Shown here: positions 1-6,868 of the stretch, in pieces | How positions within the stretch are numbered: the stretch's first letter is position 1 | How the letters are laid out: each line of letters begins with the position of its first letter | NCBI GenBank assembly: GCA_963790075.1 | Contig: CAWBNG010000003.1 | Span: 248,001 to 312,000 of the forward strand | Direction of reading: 5' to 3' | Length of the DNA stretch: 64,000 nt | From: CAYOUV01 sp963790075 | GTDB taxonomy: Bacteria > Chloroflexota > Anaerolineae > Anaerolineales > Villigracilaceae | Notes under the pieces: generated by a model | Databases searched by the model: none | Told to the model about the DNA's origin: nothing | What the model saw: only the letters and a program-made list of their open reading frames with translations | Position numbers and translations under genes: made by a program

Positions 1-496
1 TTTCGAGAGACACCACCAAGATCACCCAATTATCTTGCCCCAAACAATCCCTAAGGTGCTCGTCTACCAGAGGGCCTTCCGGCAATCCGCTGACCGGGTT
101 GGTTAAGGATTCGTGTGTCGCTTGCCGTAAAGTATTACGCACCCGTAAGCGTAGTTCTTGAATGTCAAAAGGTTTGGTGATGTAATCATCAGCCCCTAAT
201 TCCAATCCTTGCAACTTGTCGGCATGCTCGCGTTTTTCTGTTAGGAAAATAATTGGTATATCCTGCGTCCTGCGGTTTCCGCGGAGTTGGCGAGCCACTT
301 CATACCCATCGATATCCGGAAGGCGAATATCTAGAATGATCAAATCCGGGTGAACTGTTTGGCAAGCTCTAACCCCATCTTCTCCCCAATTAACGGTAAA
401 GACTTCATAACCCTGAACACGGAAATAAGCGTTCAGCATTTCAGCTACATCGAGATCGTCTTCAATGATTAAGATTTTGGGCTTCTCTTCTGCCAT
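1..496 (-). CDS. Response regulator, REC domain (partial, cut by window edge)
   Basis: The gene starts at ATG 496 and runs off the left edge, so about 165 N-terminal residues are visible. A complete receiver domain is seen: acidic pocket Glu12-Asp13-Asp14, phospho-acceptor Asp56 in LIILDIRLPD, the conserved Thr of IIFLTEK, and the Lys of YITKPF. After the receiver comes NPVSGLPEG, which resembles the start of a degenerate GGDEF domain (usual form DPLTGLPNR); this is an inference because the rest is missing. It is the last visible gene of a three-gene operon, 15 nt downstream of the V4R gene, and probably gives the output of that signalling unit. Confidence 0.88.
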   Translation of the reverse strand, partial: MAEEKPKILIIEDDLDVAEMLNAYFRVQGYEVFTVNWGEDGVRACQTVHPDLIILDIRLPDIDGYEVARQLRGNRRTQDIPIIFLTEKREHADKLQGLELGADDYITKPFDIQELRLRVRNTLRQATHESLTNPVSGLPEGPLVDEHLRDCLGQDNWVILVVSLE

Positions 497-511
497 GATA
501 GCCCTCGGCGA

Positions 512-1147
512 TCAGGAGATCGGTTCTTTTTGAATGGTAAACTCGCAGACCTCATCCCCCAACGCGTGACACAAGGATTCATTAACGCGGAATTCGTTCC
601 CGCCCGAAACCCACTTGAGTCCCTCTTGCAAGAGACCGGTCGCCATAAAACAAACCGGTTTATCCACGTCATGTCGCCCCCAACATACCGGGCATTTGTG
701 GATCGTATAAATAAATTCGTTTTCTTTCTCTTCGACAGTACTATGTTGATCGCTGATTTGTGAAAATATTCGCGCCATTGCTGGTAAGCCAATCCGTAGT
801 TTGGCTTGCAAGGGCAGGACTTTAAATGCCATATCGCCAACGCCAGCCAGCGCACCGAAATTTTTCAATGCGTCTGCAAAAGTTGCCCGACCCGCACGCA
901 ATGCCAAACCGCGTCCGCCACGCGGACCATACATCTCTTCCAGCGCTATCCCAATGCCTGAAAGTTCAGAAAAATCGAACTGTTTTTCAAGGTTGTCCGG
1001 GGGGTAGTTGTCAATATAATGAGTAAGACCGGATAGATTGAGGATTGCGTTGAGGCCATTCTTCCCCATCACTTCTTCCAAGGCCTTAATTGTAATCATG
1101 CCAAATTTGTTCGGGTAATACAAACCGCTTTTTTCCATTGGGCTCAT
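512..1147 (-). CDS. V4R-domain (4-vinyl reductase-like) small-molecule sensor protein
   Basis: The protein has 211 residues. Its C-terminal half carries the V4R hallmark: Cys/His clusters (HKCPVCWGR, KPVCF) followed by ESLCHALGDEVCEF, which in the family forms a metal- or ligand-binding pocket. The N-terminal half is an alpha-helical bundle resembling the vinyl-reductase/XylR-N fold. V4R proteins usually act as ligand sensors rather than enzymes when they sit next to signalling genes. Here the gene lies 10 nt after a Roadblock gene and 15 nt before a response regulator, so a sensory role in that operon is the best reading. The ligand cannot be told from sequence. Confidence 0.75.
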   Translation of the reverse strand: MSPMEKSGLYYPNKFGMITIKALEEVMGKNGLNAILNLSGLTHYIDNYPPDNLEKQFDFSELSGIGIALEEMYGPRGGRGLALRAGRATFADALKNFGALAGVGDMAFKVLPLQAKLRIGLPAMARIFSQISDQHSTVEEKENEFIYTIHKCPVCWGRHDVDKPVCFMATGLLQEGLKWVSGGNEFRVNESLCHALGDEVCEFTIQKEPIS

Positions 1148-1157
1148 ACGGACTCCA

Positions 1158-1550
1158 TTAAATCAATTTGACCAGATCTTCAGCGGCTCGGCGCATATCC
1201 AAGAAAATCAGACCGAGCTTGGCTTGTTCTCGCGCCAGCGCTGTTAGAACAGCTTCTTCACCTACCGACATGAGCACCACAAATCCCTTTTCACCTTTTA
1301 TATAAACTTGCTCTAGGGATCCACGTCCCAATTCATTGGCAATTCGTTCCCCCAAGGAGAGCATGGCTGCAGACATCGCCGACACACGATCTTCTTCCAC
1401 TCCCTGTGGCAACGCGGAGGCTATGCTCAACCCATCCACGCTGACGACTGCCGAAGCTTCAATATCTGGTGAGGAAGCCTGCAGTTCACGTAAGCGGTCG
1501 ACCATCATCTGCGTGCGCGACTTAGACACGACGACCCTCCTGGTAGACAA
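1158..1550 (-). CDS. Roadblock/LC7 domain protein (MglB-like)
   Basis: A 130-residue single-domain protein. The pattern ASAVVSVDGLSIASALP, then a helix with SAAMLSLGERIANELG, then a beta strand with GFVVLMSVGEEAVLTALA, is the Roadblock/LC7 fold. Family members such as MglB dimerise and act as GTPase-activating partners of small Ras-like GTPases. No Ras-like GTPase gene is visible in the window. It is the first gene of the operon with the V4R protein and the response regulator, and is preceded by a near-consensus promoter (1610-1638). The start at 1550 gives the best-conserved N-terminus. Confidence 0.85.
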   Translation of the reverse strand: MSTRRVVVSKSRTQMMVDRLRELQASSPDIEASAVVSVDGLSIASALPQGVEEDRVSAMSAAMLSLGERIANELGRGSLEQVYIKGEKGFVVLMSVGEEAVLTALAREQAKLGLIFLDMRRAAEDLVKLI

Positions 1551-1609
1551 AATAAGACGCCCTTTACGACATCCTGATACATTAAAAAATACCTTTACGA
1601 AGTGTTGCT

Positions 1610-1638
1610 AATTTAGCACATGCAAGTATTTGTGTCAA
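1610..1638 (-). promoter_or_regulatory. Sigma-A type promoter of the Roadblock-V4R-response regulator operon
   Basis: On the minus strand, TTGACA (1638-1633) is followed by exactly 17 bp and TAAATT (1615-1610), with an extended TGc just before the -10. The spacing and -35 match are consensus. It lies about 60 bp upstream of the Roadblock start. Confidence 0.75.
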
Positions 1639-1695
1639 GCTAGAACCCCTACGTTTGATACTCAGGAGGCTTACAGGGTATTTACAGTTTCCGTG

Positions 1696-1704
1696 CTATA
1701 ATCT
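1696..1704 (+). promoter_or_regulatory. Extended -10 promoter of the L,D-transpeptidase gene
   Basis: TGCTATAAT, a perfect extended -10 with no recognisable -35, lies 49 bp upstream of ATG 1754. The same nonamer occurs in front of aspS and the HNH gene. Confidence 0.6.
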
Positions 1705-1753
1705 TCGGCTACATAACTTCAATCAGCCCTCTGAAACAAGTATTTGGTATTTT

Positions 1754-2914
1754 ATGAATCGATTAATAACAATAATTTTTATTAGTAGTATTTTAACCAG
1801 CATCATTTCAGTATTTAATGTAAATGCACAGGGGGATTCTCCTCATCCGGAGCCGGCCAACGGAGATGTTGTCTGCCCGCCAGGTGTATACACAATCACA
1901 CCAGAAGATTGTGTCGCCTATGGACCAGCCTTGTATATGACAGAAATGTCGGGGTTGGGTATGAGTTTCCCGAGGCGTCCGCTTCCTGCGTACCCGCCTG
2001 ATCCGGGGCTAGGTGTGGTCCCTTATCTTTATTTCAAGGTCGATCCCAAAGTGTCCCTGCCCTTGTATGGCTCCCTTAAATCAGCAGAAGCGCATGGGGG
2101 CGGCAGTCAATATATCAGCCCGGGATTTGTCTACGTTTCTTACATCAATCATGTTGAAAACGACAAAGGTCATTACTTTATGCTGCCGTCCGGAGAGTGG
2201 TTCCCGGGGGATGGCTCTCGGGTCGGATATGGCAATTTTCAGGGATTGATCTTCACTTCGACCCCGAAAAACGCCTTCGGCTGGGTTCGATCCGATGCAG
2301 ATATCCGCAATCAACCCAGCTACACAGGTACCGTCATTGACAAAAAAACTCGTTTTAATATCGTTCAGGTGTACACAACGCAAAAAGTTAAGGATACGGA
2401 CTGGGATCTGATCGGTCCTGACCAATGGATCGAGGGCCGCTTGGTTGCACGCGTTATTCCAAATACAACTCCCCCCGAGGGTGTAACCAACGGGCGCTGG
2501 ATCGAGGTCAATCTGGAAGAGCAAACATTGTCAGTTTACGACAATTCGCAACTCGTTTTCGCCACATTACTCTCCTCCGGGTTGGATCCGTTCTTTACCA
2601 AACCCGGGCTATTTCAAATTTACCAAAAGAAGACTACCGAAACCATGAGCGGTTCCTTCGAGGCCGATCATTCAGATTACTATTATTTGGAAGATGTCCC
2701 CTGGACGATGTACTACGATGAGGCGCGCGCATTGCATGGTGCCTACTGGCACACCTATTTTGGCTATCCGCAATCCCATGGCTGTGTAAATTTATCGATT
2801 GGGGATTCGCACTGGCTCTTCGATTGGGCCAAAGAAGGAGATTGGGTTTACGTCCACGATCCGTCCGGAAACACACCGACCGATCCATCCTTGTATGGTG
2901 CCGGGGCCCCATAA
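1754..2914 (+). CDS. Secreted L,D-transpeptidase (YkuD domain)
   Basis: The ATG at 1754 is chosen because it begins a clean signal peptide (MNRLITIIFISSILTSII..., cleavage near NAQG); longer in-frame starts would precede the promoter. The 386-residue product ends with a YkuD catalytic domain: a conserved His in LHGAYWH and the SHGCVN signature with His342-Gly343-Cys344, where the Cys is the nucleophile. Such enzymes form 3-3 cross-links in peptidoglycan or attach proteins to it, acting outside the membrane. The roughly 200-residue region before it shows no domain I recognise. The gene is monocistronic, divergent from the Roadblock operon and followed by an IS element. Confidence 0.88.
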   Translation: MNRLITIIFISSILTSIISVFNVNAQGDSPHPEPANGDVVCPPGVYTITPEDCVAYGPALYMTEMSGLGMSFPRRPLPAYPPDPGLGVVPYLYFKVDPKVSLPLYGSLKSAEAHGGGSQYISPGFVYVSYINHVENDKGHYFMLPSGEWFPGDGSRVGYGNFQGLIFTSTPKNAFGWVRSDADIRNQPSYTGTVIDKKTRFNIVQVYTTQKVKDTDWDLIGPDQWIEGRLVARVIPNTTPPEGVTNGRWIEVNLEEQTLSVYDNSQLVFATLLSSGLDPFFTKPGLFQIYQKKTTETMSGSFEADHSDYYYLEDVPWTMYYDEARALHGAYWHTYFGYPQSHGCVNLSIGDSHWLFDWAKEGDWVYVHDPSGNTPTDPSLYGAGAP

Positions 2915-2976
2915 TTTTTCAATCAGGTACTTCCCTACCAAACCAAGGGAAGAGTCCGGAATGTAATTAATGATCC

Positions 2977-3037
2977 CGTGATGCCTCATGGGAAAATGTT
3001 ACTTTGGTGGTATCGTTGCCTCATCAAATAATGTTAC
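2977..3037. repeat. Left terminal inverted repeat of the IS
   Basis: Contains TGCCTCA (2982-2988), GTTACTTTG (2998-3006), CGTTGCCTCA (3014-3023) and AATGTTAC (3030-3037). The transposase stop codon lies inside this repeat. Confidence 0.78.
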
Positions 3038-4173
3038 CGTGAGATATTCCAAAGTTGGTCGACGTGTTGATCGATAGAAGAGCGTAGTTTTACCGGATTG
3101 AGTTGGACATACAGATTGGTCAGATGCGCCTTGACTGCTAATGGAATATCCTTGGAAGTCAGAACGCGCTGGTAAGGAGTAGCAGCCGTATCATAGCGTT
3201 TGATGACCTTCTTGTCCACGGTGTCTTTCGAGACCAACTTGAGAACTGGCTGAAAGAAGTTGGAATACAGACGCAGATCTTCGTAAATGCTCTGCAAGAG
3301 CTGCCATTCGGCTTCTGTTTCGAAACGGTCATAACCGATAAGTCGGCGGACGAGCGACCAATTTTTTTGCTCGACATGGGCCTGATCGTTTTTACGGTAT
3401 GGACGCGAACGAGTAAAAGTGATCTCTTGGTATTGGCAATACTGAAAGAGTAGATCGTTGATAAATTCGCTGCCATTGTCCGAGTCAAGACCGAGCAAAG
3501 CAAAGGGCAAGCGTGTTCGCATGGTTTTGATGGCTTCAAAAACGGTCTGTTTATTGCGAGTGAGTACGGCCAGGCATTCGACCCAGCCAGTAGAGAGATC
3601 CACGCAAGTCAAAGTGTTTATGAATTGACCTTCGGTGGACTGTCCGCAGTGAGCAACCAGGTCAATTTCAAGGAAACCGGGCTTTTCCTCGTCCCAGGCA
3701 GTGTAAGTTCGCACAGCGATCGACTTCTTGAGCAAAGTGCCTGGTTTGGTTGTGCTCAAGCCAGGCGGATGTTCTCGATGGGCAGGACCCAGACAGCGGT
3801 CAATGCTTGATCGGCTGATTGAGAGTAGCAGCGCTTTTACTTCTGCGGTAAGTTGAAGATCGTTGTTGCGCTCCAGAATTCTCACCATCTCGGGCAAGAA
3901 CGGGTGCAAGCGCTTGGAGCAAATCCGCCCACAGATTTCCCAGATTTGCTCCAAGGCGACTACGACTTCGCCCTGATAGATTTTTTTAGGTCCGGGTTTC
4001 TTTGGAAGTTTTCTTCGAACCCATTTGTTCAAAATTCGAATGGCATATTTGCGATGGTACCCGGTTGTATTGACAAACTCATCCAAAATTTGCTGCTTTT
4101 CAGATTTATTTGCCTTTTTGTAGCGCGGTTGGATCGTTTCTAAATACTCTTTCTTGCTGCGTTAACTCATCAT
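3034..4173 (-). pseudogene. Integrase-core (DDE) transposase with an in-frame stop at codon 4
   Basis: The catalytic part is intact: EIDLVAHCG gives the first Asp, LDSDNGSEFIN the second, and AHVEQKNW the Glu of a DDE integrase core; the N-terminus has a helix-turn-helix-like region (GYHRKYAIRILNK). The natural start is ATG 4173 (tandem ATG ATG) with a GAGGGAG ribosome site just upstream, but it reads Met-Met-Ser-TAA (4164-4162). Directly after the stop the frame continues with RSKKEYLETIQPRY, typical of the N-terminus of this family. The only alternative is a weak TTG start at 4086, which loses about 29 residues. The element is therefore probably inactive unless the stop is an assembly or strain variant. 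Confidence 0.8.
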
Positions 4174-4208
4174 AGCTCCCTCGGCAAATCTTTATTCTTT
4201 GCCGTAGA

Positions 4209-4268
4209 GTAACATTTATCTTGAGGCAACGTTTCATCGCAAAGTAACTTTTAATTTGAGGCAATGCG
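4209..4268. repeat. Right terminal inverted repeat of the IS
   Basis: The reverse complement reproduces the boxes of the left end in the same order. The outer edge lies only about 6 bp from the expected -35 position of the rpsF promoter. Confidence 0.78.
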
Positions 4269-4294
4269 GATCCTATCCAATTTTCGTGGTTTGT

Positions 4295-4302
4295 GCTAAA
4301 CT
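4295..4302 (+). promoter_or_regulatory. Probable extended -10 of the rpsF-ssb-rpsR operon
   Basis: GTGCTAAACT (4293-4302) has an extended TGc before TAAACT. No clear -35 is present; the IS right end lies immediately upstream. Start of transcription would be near 4309. Confidence 0.45.
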
Positions 4303-4336
4303 ACAACCCGTTAATTATCACGCTCAACAAGTGATA

Positions 4337-4393
4337 CTTTCCGCTTCCAGCCCGCTCACGGCGTCGTCTGGAGGCAATCCCGTGGAAAGGAGG
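4337..4393 (+). promoter_or_regulatory. Hairpin leader sequestering the rpsF ribosome site (S6:S18-type leader candidate)
   Basis: CTTTCC (4337-4342) can pair with GGAAAG (4384-4389) and TTCCAG (4345-4350) with CTGGAG (4368-4373), leaving a 3' internal loop that ends in CCG next to the lower stem. The known S6:S18 autoregulatory leader has a two-part stem with an unpaired CCG on the 3' side upstream of rpsF. The lower stem overlaps AAAGGAGG, so it would hide the ribosome site when formed. The assignment rests on position and structure only. Confidence 0.5.
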
Positions 4394-4400
4394 TTTCCCC

Positions 4401-4685
4401 ATGCGTAAGTATGAACTGGTGTGTGTGATCCATCCTGATCTGGATGAGACTGCCTTTAATGGTGCTCTCGACCGCATCAAAGGCTGGATCAGTGAAGTAG
4501 GTGGCACCGCTGACAAAATCGACGTCTGGGGTCGTCGCAAGCTTGCCTACCCAATTCGCAAACAGACAGAAGGCCAGTACGTATTAATAAATGCTAGCTT
4601 GTCCCCCGAGACGACCAAAGAACTCGAACGCAACCTGCGCTTCCTGGATCCGGTTATGCGTCACATGTTGATCCTGGTAACCTAA
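4401..4685 (+). CDS. rpsF: 30S ribosomal protein S6
   Basis: A 94-residue protein of normal family length beginning MRKYELVCVIHPDLDE, the standard S6 opening, and containing WGRRKLAYPI and the C-terminal NLRFLDPVMRHM. S6 binds S18 and the central domain of 16S rRNA. The start ATG has a strong AAAGGAGG 8 nt upstream. It heads the conserved rpsF-ssb-rpsR cluster; the gap to ssb is 34 nt. Confidence 0.97.
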   Translation: MRKYELVCVIHPDLDETAFNGALDRIKGWISEVGGTADKIDVWGRRKLAYPIRKQTEGQYVLINASLSPETTKELERNLRFLDPVMRHMLILVT

Positions 4686-4719
4686 CTGTAAACCTGTTTA
4701 GATTTAAAAGGAGAGAGCC

Positions 4720-5136
4720 ATGAGCCGTGGCTTGAACAAAGTAATGATCATCGGCCATCTGGGTCGAGACCCAGAAATGCGCTACACACCTTCCGGCCGC
4801 CCGGTTACCACATTTACAATGGCTGTCAGCCGATCATGGAATACCGTGGATGGCGAACGTCATACCGAGACCGAATGGTTCAACGTCGTAGCCTGGGGTA
4901 ATTTGGCTGAAATCTGCAAACAATATCTGAACAAAGGCCAACAGGTTTACATCGAAGGCAGATTACAAACGCGTCGCTGGGAAGATAAAGAAGGCAACAA
5001 ACACACTTCTATCGAAGTGGTTGCTAATGAAATGATGATGCTCGGCGACCGTCGAGATAACAATCAAAGCCAGGAAGGGGCAGCTGACGAAGATCAGGCT
5101 GAACCACCGGCTGAAGAGGACGAATTTCCGTTCTAA
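4720..5136 (+). CDS. ssb: Single-stranded DNA-binding protein
   Basis: The 138-residue protein opens with SRGLNKVMIIGHLGRDPEMRYT, the canonical OB-fold start, and has WFNVVAWGNLAE and YIEGRLQTRRWEDKEG. The tail from about residue 112 is acidic and ends in EDEFPF, close to the DDDIPF-type tip through which SSB recruits repair and replication partners. It is preceded by a GGAGAG ribosome site and sits between rpsF and rpsR, as in most bacteria. Confidence 0.97.
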   Translation: MSRGLNKVMIIGHLGRDPEMRYTPSGRPVTTFTMAVSRSWNTVDGERHTETEWFNVVAWGNLAEICKQYLNKGQQVYIEGRLQTRRWEDKEGNKHTSIEVVANEMMMLGDRRDNNQSQEGAADEDQAEPPAEEDEFPF

Positions 5137-5151
5137 TATTTGGAGTAAATA

Positions 5152-5445
5152 ATGTCTGACGACCGAAAAAGAGATTCTCACGACGATCAGCGCTCACGCC
5201 CTGAACGCCATTACTACTCGAGACCGAAATTCTGTCAGTTCTGTGCAGATAAGAACCTGACAATTGATTACAAGAAGGTGGATATGCTCAAGCGCCTCAT
5301 TACCGAGGATGGCAAAATCCGCCCTCGCCGCCAAACCGGCACCTGTGCCCGACATCAGCGTGCCGTGGCTGTGGCCATTAAACAGGCTCGCCACATTGCG
5401 CTCCTGCCCTTCGTCGGCAAGCAGTGGGAAGACGGATTGTCTTAA
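5152..5445 (+). CDS. rpsR: 30S ribosomal protein S18
   Basis: The 97-residue product has the S18 core: CQFCADKNLTIDYKKVDMLKRLI, then IRPRRQTGTCARHQRAVAVAIKQARHIALLPF. About 25 extra residues at the N-terminus are rich in Arg, Asp and His (MSDDRKRDSHDDQRSRPERH), a frequent extension. Residues CxxC near positions 26-29 recall zinc-type S18 variants, although only one further Cys follows. It lies 15 nt after ssb. Confidence 0.96.
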   Translation: MSDDRKRDSHDDQRSRPERHYYSRPKFCQFCADKNLTIDYKKVDMLKRLITEDGKIRPRRQTGTCARHQRAVAVAIKQARHIALLPFVGKQWEDGLS

Positions 5446-5458
5446 TTCCAAATCCAAG

Positions 5459-5482
5459 GGGCATGGCACCGCTCATGCCCTT
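5459..5482 (+). terminator. Hairpin after rpsR
   Basis: GGGCATG (5459-5465) pairs with CATGCCC (5474-5480), followed by only a short T run (TTTG). It lies in the 58-nt gap before the parvulin gene, so it may only attenuate. Confidence 0.5.
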
Positions 5483-5503
5483 TGATCGTTAAAGAGGTCA
5501 AGT

Positions 5504-6796
5504 ATGGCAAAAACATCGAAGCCATCTGCATCCAGCAAAAAACACTTAGCGCGGCTCGAAATCGAACGCCGCCAGACCAGGCTTATCCGCAATATCGCGA
5601 TTGGTGTCATAGCTTCAGTTATCCTGGTTCTGATTTATGGATATTTGGATTTGAATTACCTGCAACTGCGTCAACCTGTTGCCAAGATTGGCGACACAGT
5701 CGTCACCACACGCGAATTTCAGATGCGTGTACGGCTGACGCGCGAGCAATTGATCAACAGGTACGTTCAAATTTACCAGTTTGCCCAGGTCTTTGGAATC
5801 GACCCTTCGACCGACCAGAATTTTTCCTCGCAAATTTCTCAAATCCAGGGTCAAATGAATTCCCCCGAAACCCTGGGACAAAACGTAATCGATCAAGTAA
5901 TTAACGAAGCCTTGATCCGTCAAGAATGTGCCCGGCGCGGGATCACCGTCTCCCCCGAGGAAATAAGTGCGAAGATACAGGGATTTTTCAGCTATTACCC
6001 AAACGGGAGCCCGACCCCAACCATCACGCCAACCGATGTGGTTGAACCGACTCTTTCTCCCGAGCAGATTGCTCTGGTGACGCAAACACCCACACCTACT
6101 CAGGCACCAACCCTCACCCCAGCACCGACGCCTACGCTTGTCGCCAATGCTACAGCCACACCAGTTCCTTCTGCAACACCAACATATACCCCCGAGCCGA
6201 CAGCCACACCTTACACGGCTGAAGGTTATCAAAGCGAATATGACAAGTCGCTCGAAAGTTATAAAAATTTGGGGATGACCGAAAAGGATTTCTCCAATTT
6301 GTTCGAGAACCAGATTTACCGTCAGAAACTATACGATCTGGTTACTGCAGACGTCCCTCACGAAGAAGATATGGTCTGGGCTCGTCACATCCTCGTAGCG
6401 GATGAAGCAACTGCTAAACAAGTCTACCTACGACTGCGCAACGGTGGAGATTTCTCTATTATTGCTGCGGAAGTCTCGACTGATCCCGGCACTAAAGATA
6501 AGGGTGGTGATTTGGGCTGGTTTGGCAAAGGCCAGATGATCCCTGAATTCGAAAAGCCTGCCTTTGACCTGAAAGTCGGCCAGATTAGCGAACCGATCCA
6601 AAGTTCATACGGATGGCACATCATCCAGGTGCTCGGTCACGAAATGCGACCCTTGACCGCCAGCCAGTATCAAACAGCCAAAGATCAAGCCTTCAATGAT
6701 TTTCTGGCCAAGCTCAAGTCTGAGACCCAGGTCGAGACCTTCGATATCTGGAAGAATCGCGTTCCAGCCGAACCGACTCTGCCGCCGACCCAATAA
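5504..6796 (+). CDS. Membrane-anchored parvulin-type peptidyl-prolyl isomerase (SurA/PrsA-like)
   Basis: The 430-residue protein has a basic N-terminus, one membrane segment at about 29-48 (IAIGVIASVILVLIYGYL), a SurA-N-like helical chaperone domain (about 60-165 continuing at 240-285) and a parvulin domain at about 290-380 (WARHILVADE, GGDLGWFGKGQMIPEFE, SYGWHIIQVLG). It should help fold exported proteins on the outer face of the membrane. Residues 169-239 are a Thr/Pro/Ala linker that interrupts the chaperone domain, which is unusual for the family but matches linkers of other secreted proteins here. A GAGG ribosome site supports the start. Confidence 0.9.
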   Translation: MAKTSKPSASSKKHLARLEIERRQTRLIRNIAIGVIASVILVLIYGYLDLNYLQLRQPVAKIGDTVVTTREFQMRVRLTREQLINRYVQIYQFAQVFGIDPSTDQNFSSQISQIQGQMNSPETLGQNVIDQVINEALIRQECARRGITVSPEEISAKIQGFFSYYPNGSPTPTITPTDVVEPTLSPEQIALVTQTPTPTQAPTLTPAPTPTLVANATATPVPSATPTYTPEPTATPYTAEGYQSEYDKSLESYKNLGMTEKDFSNLFENQIYRQKLYDLVTADVPHEEDMVWARHILVADEATAKQVYLRLRNGGDFSIIAAEVSTDPGTKDKGGDLGWFGKGQMIPEFEKPAFDLKVGQISEPIQSSYGWHIIQVLGHEMRPLTASQYQTAKDQAFNDFLAKLKSETQVETFDIWKNRVPAEPTLPPTQ

Positions 6797-6820
6797 TTAG
6801 GATTGTTCGAATAGATCAAC

Positions 6821-6858
6821 AAAAAAGGCCGTCCGAAATTTCGCTGGACGGCCTTTTT
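6821..6858. terminator. Bidirectional intrinsic terminator between the parvulin and smc
   Basis: GGCCGTCC (6827-6834) and GGACGGCC (6846-6853) form the stem, flanked by a run of A on the left and T on the right, so it can stop transcription of both convergent genes. Confidence 0.9.
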
Positions 6859-6868
6859 ATGTAAAATT

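Larger units (their letters stand above)
2977..4268 (-). mobile_element. Insertion sequence of about 1.29 kb with imperfect terminal inverted repeats
   Basis: The left end (2977-3037) and right end (4209-4268) are inverted copies: each has an outer TGCCTCA box, a GTTACTTTG box, a CGTTGCCTCA box and an AAATGTTAC box in the same order. This doubled TGCCTCA/GTTAC arrangement looks like two transposase-binding sites per end. The 5-mer GATCC flanks both sides directly (2972-2976 and 4269-4273) and is the likely target duplication. The element carries one integrase-core transposase. Its exact family (IS481-like or unclassified) is not certain. Confidence 0.8.
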
